From an uncultured Collinsella sp. (GTDB lineage: Bacteria > Actinomycetota > Coriobacteriia > Coriobacteriales > Coriobacteriaceae), in the NCBI GenBank assembly GCA_900757705.1, contig CAAEOW010000039.1:1-20490 (forward strand): DNA of 20,490 nt, given 5' to 3'. A model generated the notes under the pieces. That model did no database searches. It was given only the letters and a program-made list of their open reading frames with translations, and was not told the DNA's origin. Below, piece by piece: positions 7,545 to 14,296 of the stretch. Every line of letters begins with the position of its first letter. The first letter of the stretch is position 1. The position numbers were made by a program, and so were the translations under genes.

Positions 7545-7703
7545 ATGGGTATACGTCGAAAGGGCACGCAGCTTTTCGTGCATTGCCCGAGCGGTGCGCG
7601 AAGCAACCAAGCTGTGAGTTTTCTTAAGCGTTCTGGGTATGGCAGTGTCAAGAATATCGGCGGCATAAGCGGCTACACGGGAAAGGTGGTGCGTTGGCTA
7701 TGA
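7545..7703 (+). CDS. C-terminal half of a rhodanese domain (truncated gene)
   Basis: An ATG-to-TGA frame of 52 residues. LFVHCPSGARSNQAV, SFLKRSGYGSVKNIGGISGY and TGKV match the second half of single-domain rhodaneses, including the active-site loop Cys14 in CPSGAR. The usual first half (the LLDVR...EYxxGHIPGS region, about 45 residues) is absent. In-frame codons upstream run through the terminator into the tlpA-like gene without resembling it. The stop overlaps the next gene's ATG (ATGA), a coupled arrangement. A weak GGGG site precedes the ATG. It may be a decayed 5'-deleted gene kept for coupling, or a functional half-domain; I favour decay. In intact relatives it would transfer sulfane sulfur, in keeping with the neighbouring reductase. 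Confidence 0.6.
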   Translation: MGIRRKGTQLFVHCPSGARSNQAVSFLKRSGYGSVKNIGGISGYTGKVVRWL

Positions 7704-9391
7704 AGGTGGTTATCGTTGGAGGCGTCGCGGGCGGCGCATCGGCGGCGGCACGTTTGCGCAGACTCGACGAGCAGGCCCAAATTGTCATCTTTGAGCGCAC
7801 GGGTTTTGTATCGTATGCCAACTGTGGGCTTCCGTACTACATTGGCGGCGTGATAGAAGAAGAGAGCGCATTGACGCTGCAGTCTCCCAAGGGCTTTTGG
7901 GATCGCTTTCGCATTGCGGTCAAGACGAGTCACGAGGTGTTTGCCATCCATCCCGATTCGCATACGGTCGAGGTTCGCAATATGCTGACGGGCGAGGAAT
8001 TTGTCGAGACGTATGACAAGCTCATCCTGTCGCCGGGTGCAAAGCCGATCCGCCCTGCGTTGCCGGGCATCGACTCGGATAAAATCTTTAGCCTACGCAC
8101 CGTTGAGGACACGCTGCGTATTCACAGCTATGTTCGAGAGCGGCGACCGAGCAGTGCCGTCGTGATCGGCGGCGGCTTCATTGGCGTCGAGACGGCGGAG
8201 AATCTGTGCGAGCTGGGGCTCCAGGTGACCCTTCTGCAGCGTCCCGTCCAGCTTATGAACAACCTGGATTGCGACATGGCGACCCTTTTGCATACCGAGG
8301 TGCGTGAGCACGGTATCGATCTGCGCCTCAAGGCCGATGTGACAGGTTTTGAGGAAGTTGATGGCCGCGTTGTCACCCATGTTGCGGGCGATGACCCTAT
8401 CGGAGCCGATATGGTGCTGCTTGCCATTGGCGTGGCACCTGAGAGCCATCTGGCGCAAGAGGCGGGGCTCGAACTGGGCATCAAGGGGGCTATTGTGGTC
8501 AACGACCGCATGGAGACCTCTGCTGCCGACGTGTATGCCGTGGGCGATGCCGTGCAGGTCACGCATCAGGTGACCGGCGAGGACGCGGTCATTTCGCTCG
8601 CCGGCCCCGCCAACAAGCAGGGGCGTGTCGTCGCCGATGTCATAGCCGGCATGGACAGCTGCTACCTCGGATCGTTGGGCTCATCGGTTATCAAGGTATT
8701 CGACTTGACGGCGGCAAGCACGGGACTATCCGAAAAGGCGGCACACGCGGCGGGAATTGACTGCGACAGCGTGGTCCTGTCGCCCGGTTCGCATGCGGGT
8801 TATTATCCGGGTGCAACGCCCATGACCATGAAGGTTGTCTTCGAGAAGCAGGGATTGCGCCTGCTGGGTGCGCAAATCGTGGGCATCGATGGTGTGGACA
8901 AGCGTATCGACGTTCTGGCGACTGCCATCCAGGCAGGCATGCGCGGCGATAGGCTTAAGGATTTGGACCTAGCATACGCGCCGCCGTATTCATCGGCGAA
9001 GGATCCCGTCAATATGGCGGGCTTTATGATCGAGAACCTCAATCGCGGCATACTGGCGCAGTGGCATTGGGAGGATGAGCCCAACTTGCCACGCGATGGC
9101 AGCGTGCAGCTGCTCGATGTTCGTACGGAAGGGGAGTATGAGCGCGGGCATATCGATGGTTTCGTAAACATTCCCGTCGATGATCTGCGCAATCGCCTGG
9201 GCGAGCTCGACCGGGCCAAGCCGGTCTACGTGATTTGCCAGAGCGGCATTCGCAGCTACATTGCTTGCCGTATTTTGGCGCAGCATGGCTTTGAGTGCTT
9301 TAACTTCTCGGGCGGCTATCGCTTCTTTGCAGCCGTGACTGAGGCTCGCCGCGGCAGCGCTAACGTTATGCCGTGCGGGCTCGAAAAGTAG
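7700..9391 (+). CDS. CoA-disulfide reductase with C-terminal rhodanese domain (CoADR-RHD)
   Basis: Encodes 563 residues from the ATG at 7700, overlapping the previous stop. A TTG two codons earlier is an alternative. The N-terminus has the FAD Rossmann motif VVIVGGVAGGASAAARLRR. Cys42 in SYANCGLPYYIGG is the single redox cysteine of CoADR/NADH oxidase (Cys43 type). An NAD(P)H motif, VVIGGGFIGVETAENL, and the second FAD motif VYAVGDAV follow. The dimerisation domain contains AYAPPYSSAKDPVN with the CoADR-type tyrosines. Residues about 470-550 form a rhodanese domain: VQLLDVRTEGEYERGHIDG and Cys513 in VICQSGIRS. The family reduces CoA disulfides, persulfides or polysulfides with NAD(P)H in the cytosol, with the rhodanese domain handling sulfane sulfur. 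A degenerate palindrome and terminator follow 11 bases after the stop. Confidence 0.93.
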   Translation: MKVVIVGGVAGGASAAARLRRLDEQAQIVIFERTGFVSYANCGLPYYIGGVIEEESALTLQSPKGFWDRFRIAVKTSHEVFAIHPDSHTVEVRNMLTGEEFVETYDKLILSPGAKPIRPALPGIDSDKIFSLRTVEDTLRIHSYVRERRPSSAVVIGGGFIGVETAENLCELGLQVTLLQRPVQLMNNLDCDMATLLHTEVREHGIDLRLKADVTGFEEVDGRVVTHVAGDDPIGADMVLLAIGVAPESHLAQEAGLELGIKGAIVVNDRMETSAADVYAVGDAVQVTHQVTGEDAVISLAGPANKQGRVVADVIAGMDSCYLGSLGSSVIKVFDLTAASTGLSEKAAHAAGIDCDSVVLSPGSHAGYYPGATPMTMKVVFEKQGLRLLGAQIVGIDGVDKRIDVLATAIQAGMRGDRLKDLDLAYAPPYSSAKDPVNMAGFMIENLNRGILAQWHWEDEPNLPRDGSVQLLDVRTEGEYERGHIDGFVNIPVDDLRNRLGELDRAKPVYVICQSGIRSYIACRILAQHGFECFNFSGGYRFFAAVTEARRGSANVMPCGLEK

Positions 9392-9402
9392 CGCGCATTG
9401 GA

Positions 9403-9433
9403 ATGTGACAAAGTGACAGCCTCTTTGTCGCAT
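9403..9433. repeat. 31-base palindrome, copy 2 (degenerate)
   Basis: Same length and layout as the copy at 3434. The left arm is ATGTGACAAAGTGAC and the right arm has lost perfect symmetry (a T-T and an A-C mismatch and one G-U pair). It begins 11 bases after the CoADR stop and, like copy 1, is followed after exactly 16 bases by a hairpin terminator. Confidence 0.85.
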
Positions 9434-9449
9434 CGGGGATGTTATATGC

Positions 9450-9490
9450 GGGATGGTGCGCCATGCGGCGTGCTGTCCCGTTCGTTTTTT
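9450..9490 (+). terminator. Intrinsic terminator after CoADR gene, homologous to the one after guaA
   Basis: Stem GGGATGGTGCGCC / GGCGTGCTGTCCC with an ATGC loop (9450-9479), then GTTCGTTTTTT. Compared with 3481-3522, the stem differs only by transitions that turn Watson-Crick pairs into G-U pairs in the plus-strand RNA. The structure is kept on that strand only. Confidence 0.85.
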
Positions 9491-9575
9491 GGCGCGGTTC
9501 GTTACATTCCTCACTGGTATCGGCCAAAAATGAGGATAGAGTAGGACAAACGCGCCGAACGTGAACGGCGGGGGA

Positions 9576-9593
9576 GCGGGCGAGCGCGCCCGC
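9576..9593 (+). promoter_or_regulatory. GC-only hairpin just upstream of the ABC transporter ribosome-binding site
   Basis: GCGGGCG and CGCCCGC (seven G-C pairs) enclose an AGCG loop, three bases before the GAGAGAGG ribosome-binding site (9596-9603). It is too close to the coding start to be a terminator for an upstream gene and has no U-tract. It could limit ribosome access or protect the 5' end. No consensus promoter was recognised in 9491-9575. Confidence 0.45.
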
Positions 9594-9612
9594 GCGAGAG
9601 AGGTTGCCGTCC

Positions 9613-12600
9613 ATGCTGGATCTCAGAGATATTTGCAAAAGGTACGTTACGCAGTCGTTTACGCAGGTAGCGCTCGACAGCGTAAGCCTGTCTTTTCGCG
9701 ATAACGAGTTCGTAGCCATTCTGGGTCCCTCGGGTTCGGGTAAAACTACGATGCTCAACGTCATCGGTGGACTCGATCATTTCGATTCGGGCGATCTGCT
9801 GATCGACGGCATCTCGACCAAGGACTTCAACGATCGCGATTGGGATGCCTACCGCAACAACCGCATCGGCTTTGTGTTCCAGAGCTATAACCTCATTCCG
9901 CATCAGAGCATTTTGGAAAACGTGGAGTTGGCGCTTACGCTCACGGGCGTGGGGCATGCCGAGCGCCGCCAACGTGCGCGCAAGGCGCTCGAGGCAGTCG
10001 GTCTGGGCGAGCACGTTGACAAGCGCCCGAGCCAGCTTTCGGGCGGGCAGATGCAGCGCGTGGCCATCGCCCGCGCCCTGATTAACGACCCCGAGATCGT
10101 GCTGGCAGACGAGCCGACCGGCGCCCTAGACTCAACGACATCCGTGCAGGTCATGGATTTGCTCAAGGACGTTGCGCGCGACCGTCTGGTCATTATGGTC
10201 ACGCACAATCCCGAGCTGGCGTACCAGTACGCCACGCGCATCGTCAACCTGGCGGACGGCAAGATCACCGACGATTCCGACCCCTTTGATGTTGCCAAGG
10301 CCGCGCGCCGCGAGGCCAAGCCTACGCGCAAAACCTCGATGAGCTTTGTGACGGCGCTGGGGCTTTCTGCCCGAAACCTTATGACCAAAAAGGGCCGTAC
10401 GGCCATGACTGCCTTTGCGGGCTCGATTGGCATTATCGGCATTGCGGCGATCCTGGCACTCTCCAATGGCGTAAACGGCTACATCAAAAAGGTTGAGGAG
10501 GACACGCTCTCGAGCTACCCACTCACCATTTCCAAGCAGGATTACGACCTGTCGTCCATGATGGGCGGGCATGGGGCTGCCGATGAGGAGGTATCCAAGG
10601 GCGAGGGCTCGTCCGATGGCGCCGCCGGTGGCAAGGCTCAGGGGACCGATAAGATCCCGGTGGTCACGGCCGTAAAGGACATGTTTGCGAGCGTTAAATC
10701 TAACGATATGACGAGCTTTAAGGCATGGCTCGATGCCGGTGGCGACGGCATCGATAAAGAGGTCAACGCCATTCAGTACGGCTACGGCGTGACGCCGGTT
10801 GTCTATCGTGCCGGCAAGGGCGATGAGAAGCCTGTCCGGCTGGTGCCCAACGCCATGACCGAGGCCATGAGCGGAGGCGCGAGCTCGGCGGCAACGGTGA
10901 GCATGGAATCCATGGGAACCTCGGTCTTTAACGAGATGATCAACGACCAGAGTCTGCTCGACAGCCAGTACGATGTCGTTGCCGGCCATTGGCCTACGTC
11001 TGCCAACGAGGCCGTGATGGTGCTTTCGAGCCGCGGAACAGTGGGCGACTACACGCTCTACAGTATCGGCGCGCTGGATATCGATGAGCTCAACGACCTG
11101 GTTAACAGTGCCATGACGGCCGACGGCAAGGTCAAGACGCCCAAGACCGGCAGCGACTTTACCTACGACGATGCACTGTCCACGACGTTTAAGGTGTTGT
11201 CGCCGGCCGATGCCTATCGCAAAAACGAAGAGACCGGCATGTGGACTGACATGTCTGGCGACGCCGACTTTATGAAAGCCAAGGTTGCCGACGGTATTGA
11301 CGTGCGCATTGTGGGCGTGGTGCGACCCAACGAGACGGCAAACGCGAGCGCATTGTCCCCGGGCATTGTCTATACGCATGCGCTGACTCGCCAGCTTATG
11401 GAGCGTGCTGCCGATTCGCAGATTGTGCAGGAGCAGCTTGCCCACCCCGAGACGGATGTCTTTACGGGCAAAAGCTTCGACGAGCTGCAGGGCGAAGCCA
11501 AGCAGGGCGTGGATTTGGGCAGTATGTTCAGCGTAGACGAGGCGGCACTGAAGAGCGCGTTCTCACTCGATACGTCTGCGCTCTCGGGCGCGGCAGGTGG
11601 CATGGACCTTTCTGGTCTCGATTTGTCCGGGTTGGACATTGACCTTTCGGGTGTTGGGCGAGACATCGATTTCAGCGACATCATGGCCAAGGCGCCGGTC
11701 CCGGATTTCTCGGGCATCTTTGACGGTCTGGAACTCACACCCGAGCAAATGCAGCAGGTGGGAGCGCTAGCCAACCAGCTGTTTGAGGGCTTTATGCGCT
11801 CTGATCAGTTTAAGGCGCTGTCGCCCGAAGATCTTAAGGACGCGTCAAAGCTCGCTGCCGCATTCTCAGCGTACCTTGAGAATGATGTCGCAGCCCAGCA
11901 ATACCTGGCTCAGCTCAGGGCGCTCGGCGGCGATGCCCTGGCCGAGCGTCTGCAGCAGGTGATGGGCGACTATGTGCAAAAGCAGCTGGCTCCGTATTTG
12001 CAGCAGTCTATGGATCAGGTGATGAAGGCGGTCAGCGAGCAGATTGCGACGACGGTATCAACCCAGCTCAAGGCGGGTGCGGCAGGGCTCATGGACCAAA
12101 TGGCGACGCAGATGTCTTCGAGTTTTGCCAACTTGGCGAGCGCCATGCGCGTGGATGCGAACGCCTTTGCTCGCGCTATCCACTTTAACATGGACGCTGA
12201 GGACCTGAGTTCGCTCATGATGAGCTATGCCAAGGCGTCGAAGCTCACCTACGACAACAACCTGACCACACTGGGCTATGCGGACGAGGCCGACCCCATC
12301 TCGGTCAAGATTTTCCCGCGCGACTTTGAGGCCAAGGAGCGCGTGCTTGAACACATCGATGCGTACAACAAGCAGGTCAAAGCCGCCGGCCACGACGAAC
12401 AGGCCATCTCGTACACCGACTACATGGGCATCATCATGGGCTCGGTGACCGACATCGTGAACACCATCAGCTTGGTGCTCATCGCATTCGTGAGCATCAG
12501 TCTGGTGGTGAGCTCCATCATGATCGGCATCATCACCTACATCAGCGTGCTGGAGCGCAAAAAGGAGATCGGTATCCTGCGCGCGATCGGCGCGTCGAAG

Positions 12601-12867
12601 CGCAACGTGGCCAACGTGTTCAATGCCGAAACCTTTATCGAGGGTCTCATTGCCGGCGTCTTTGCCGTTACCGTCGTGGTGCTCGTAAGCTTTCCTGTTA
12701 ATGCTTGGGCGCTTGCTGCCAAGCAGGTCCCCAACCTGATGAGCCTGCCCGTGCAGGATGCGTTGATACTCATTGCGATATCGGTGCTGCTGACGGTCGT
12801 CGCCGGCCTACTGCCGGCCCGCAGCGCATCTAAGAAAGACCCCGTAGAAGCCCTACGCTCCGAATAA
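9613..12867 (+). CDS. ABC transporter, ATPase fused to MacB/FtsX-type permease
   Basis: Encodes 1084 residues. The ATG at 9613 lies nine bases after GAGAGG; a TTG three codons earlier has no spacing. Residues 1-220 are a complete ATPase: Walker A GPSGSGKTT (38-46), Q-loop FVFQSYNLIP, signature LSGGQ (142-146), Walker B IVLADE (162-167) and switch His in MVTHNPE. This is the MacB/LolD type. A first transmembrane helix is at about 265-285 (AFAGSIGIIGIAAILALSNG). A very large extracytoplasmic region of about 640 residues follows, containing a short DLSGLDLSGLDIDLSG repeat (about 662-680) and long Ala/Gln-rich helices (about 720-850). The last 150 residues hold three helices and the FtsX domain with the ERKKEIGILRAIGASKRNV motif. 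In Gram-positive bacteria such fusions export peptides or respond to antimicrobial peptides mechanically; the substrate is unknown. It appears monocistronic and ends inside a palindrome. Confidence 0.93.
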   Translation: MLDLRDICKRYVTQSFTQVALDSVSLSFRDNEFVAILGPSGSGKTTMLNVIGGLDHFDSGDLLIDGISTKDFNDRDWDAYRNNRIGFVFQSYNLIPHQSILENVELALTLTGVGHAERRQRARKALEAVGLGEHVDKRPSQLSGGQMQRVAIARALINDPEIVLADEPTGALDSTTSVQVMDLLKDVARDRLVIMVTHNPELAYQYATRIVNLADGKITDDSDPFDVAKAARREAKPTRKTSMSFVTALGLSARNLMTKKGRTAMTAFAGSIGIIGIAAILALSNGVNGYIKKVEEDTLSSYPLTISKQDYDLSSMMGGHGAADEEVSKGEGSSDGAAGGKAQGTDKIPVVTAVKDMFASVKSNDMTSFKAWLDAGGDGIDKEVNAIQYGYGVTPVVYRAGKGDEKPVRLVPNAMTEAMSGGASSAATVSMESMGTSVFNEMINDQSLLDSQYDVVAGHWPTSANEAVMVLSSRGTVGDYTLYSIGALDIDELNDLVNSAMTADGKVKTPKTGSDFTYDDALSTTFKVLSPADAYRKNEETGMWTDMSGDADFMKAKVADGIDVRIVGVVRPNETANASALSPGIVYTHALTRQLMERAADSQIVQEQLAHPETDVFTGKSFDELQGEAKQGVDLGSMFSVDEAALKSAFSLDTSALSGAAGGMDLSGLDLSGLDIDLSGVGRDIDFSDIMAKAPVPDFSGIFDGLELTPEQMQQVGALANQLFEGFMRSDQFKALSPEDLKDASKLAAAFSAYLENDVAAQQYLAQLRALGGDALAERLQQVMGDYVQKQLAPYLQQSMDQVMKAVSEQIATTVSTQLKAGAAGLMDQMATQMSSSFANLASAMRVDANAFARAIHFNMDAEDLSSLMMSYAKASKLTYDNNLTTLGYADEADPISVKIFPRDFEAKERVLEHIDAYNKQVKAAGHDEQAISYTDYMGIIMGSVTDIVNTISLVLIAFVSISLVVSSIMIGIITYISVLERKKEIGILRAIGASKRNVANVFNAETFIEGLIAGVFAVTVVVLVSFPVNAWALAAKQVPNLMSLPVQDALILIAISVLLTVVAGLLPARSASKKDPVEALRSE

Positions 12868-12897
12868 TGTGACAAAGGGACAGCCCCTTTGTCACAT
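12867..12897. repeat. 31-base palindrome, copy 3
   Basis: Begins on the last base of the ABC transporter's TAA stop. The left arm is identical to copy 1; the right arm has one change (GCCCCTTTGTCACAT), so one mismatch. It lies between convergent genes, 13 bases from the stop of the next one. No hairpin terminator follows. As RNA it could form a 15-base-pair stem from either strand and may serve both genes as a boundary. Confidence 0.9.
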
Positions 12898-12910
12898 TTC
12901 TCTCCTGCGC

Positions 12911-14044
12911 CTAGCTTGTTTTGCCCATCAGCGTGATGCGGATGGCTGGATGGGTATACTCGTCAAACTCGTCCTCGGGTTCCGTATCAAACGAGTAATA
13001 CGCTTTGACGGGGCCGTCGCTCGTCCTGATAGAGATTCTCTCGTAGAGCGAGCCGTTCAAAAAAGCCTGCCTAAACTCTTCAGGGAGCTTCTGCGGTGCT
13101 AGGAGCTCGGGACTTGCGGTCTTGACGTCTATGGTTTGGACGACAGAGGAAAGCTCGTCAAGGTCGAGCTCGATACGGGCGAGATTGTCCTCGAGGTTCG
13201 CATCGGGGTCGACCTCTGCCGCGTAGCTCACTTCCGCGAGCGTTCCCTTGTTGTCAAAATCCAGGTACGTATAGGTCTTTTGGGCATCGGAGTCGCCGTC
13301 GTGCAGATAGCCTCGGACGTGATAGCCGTAATCTTGGTATCGCTCGTAGGGGTCATCGGCGGATACGTACTCGCATGAGGGTTCCAGCGCCTTGCGGGCG
13401 ATGGCGATCTGCTCGGCTGCAGCCGCGGCGTTCTCCTGCATATCGATGTTTCCCTGCGCCAGCTGCGGGATATAGGCGCCGCACACGATTGCGAGGGGCA
13501 GCGCCACAAGCGCGACGATCCACTTTTTTGCACGGGGGATAGGCACGCCACAGGCCTCTGCCGCGGCCTTTGCGTTGGCGAAGCTCTCGGCAAGCACATC
13601 TGCCGCGGTGGCGACGGCGCCTACGGCAGCGGCGACCTCTGCCGCGCCGCCCAGGTTGCGCGCGGTCTCGTTGTCACTGTTCCTGAGCAGGCGCGCGGCG
13701 GCCTGCGTGCCAACAACGCCTGCGATCTGTGCCGAGCGGTCTTTCTCGCTCTGCTCGACGGCGAGCCGGTACTGCATTTCCTTCCACTGCTTGCCACGCA
13801 TGCCAAAGCGCGGGGCGAGAGCGCAGTAGCAGAATATAACGAGCTCGATGGCGGTGAGCACCAAGGCGGTCATCATGCCTGTCTCTTGGAAGCCTTCGTG
13901 ATGGAAGACGATGTCGTCGACCATTTCGAAAGGAATGATCGATAAGGGCAGCACGAATGCCATGGCAAGCGCCGCGCCGGCAACCTTGGGGCAGATGCAG
14001 TATCGCTGGATGCGCTTGCGTTCTTGTTCGGAGAGTGCTGCCAT
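12911..14044 (-). CDS. Unrecognised membrane protein with three helices and extracytoplasmic C-terminal domain
   Basis: Encodes 377 residues with AAGGA eight bases before the ATG. Predicted helices are at about 21-40, 56-76 and 174-192. Between the second and third lies an Ala-rich, probably cytoplasmic helical segment (about 100-170) with a charged start (QWKEMQYRLAVEQSEKDRS). Residues about 193-377 form an acidic domain outside the membrane (DPYERYQDYGYHVRGYLHDG; later EPEDEFDEYTHP) with alternating strands and a helix rich in Leu/Asp. Two cysteines near the N-terminus (CIC) are of unknown meaning. I recognise no family or catalytic motif. It is transcribed alone, convergent with the ABC transporter. 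Confidence 0.75.
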   Translation of the reverse strand: MAALSEQERKRIQRYCICPKVAGAALAMAFVLPLSIIPFEMVDDIVFHHEGFQETGMMTALVLTAIELVIFCYCALAPRFGMRGKQWKEMQYRLAVEQSEKDRSAQIAGVVGTQAAARLLRNSDNETARNLGGAAEVAAAVGAVATAADVLAESFANAKAAAEACGVPIPRAKKWIVALVALPLAIVCGAYIPQLAQGNIDMQENAAAAAEQIAIARKALEPSCEYVSADDPYERYQDYGYHVRGYLHDGDSDAQKTYTYLDFDNKGTLAEVSYAAEVDPDANLEDNLARIELDLDELSSVVQTIDVKTASPELLAPQKLPEEFRQAFLNGSLYERISIRTSDGPVKAYYSFDTEPEDEFDEYTHPAIRITLMGKTS

Positions 14045-14166
14045 GGCGGGTCCTTGGTGTCGTGGCGGTCGTTGTGGCGCGATGCCGTCATATGTGACTC
14101 AGTATAGAGAATCCCGCCATCGATGAGCGCATGGTCATACGGCAAAAGTGCCACGGCAGCCCTGGT

Positions 14167-14220
14167 TTAGAGCGGCTGCTCCTGTGCCCACGCGATGATG
14201 CCGCCCGATACGTATGTGTG
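14167..14220 (-). pseudogene. Remnant of a rhodanese C-terminus
   Basis: On the minus strand, codons from 14220 down to a TAA at 14167-14169 read HTYVSGGIIAWAQEQPL. The YVSGGIIAW core is the usual last strand and helix of rhodanese-type sulfurtransferases. No start codon or active-site loop precedes it; the upstream frame turns into unrelated sequence and then the palindrome at 14252. It is best read as the tail of a deleted gene. The call rests on a short match. Confidence 0.4.
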
Positions 14221-14251
14221 CCAAAATAAACAGCCGAATGATGATTTGCAA

Positions 14252-14282
14252 ATGTGACAAAGGGACAGTCCCTTTGTCACAT
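14252..14282. repeat. 31-base perfect palindrome, copy 4
   Basis: Identical to copy 1, and here the symmetry extends one more base each side (14251-14283). It ends 14 bases before the dihydrouridine-synthase start. There is no room for a promoter between them, so it should be part of that gene's 5' leader. Confidence 0.9.
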
Positions 14283-14296
14283 TGATGTGAGAATGG

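Noticed and set aside
10132..11445. 437-residue open frame antisense to the ABC transporter
   Set aside because: A shadow of a GC-rich coding region: no ribosome-binding site, Arg/His/Val-rich composition, no recognisable domain, while the plus-strand gene is certain.
3434..14282. Palindromes as CRISPR repeats
   Set aside because: The four copies are kilobases apart with genes between them; there are no regular spacers and no cas genes.
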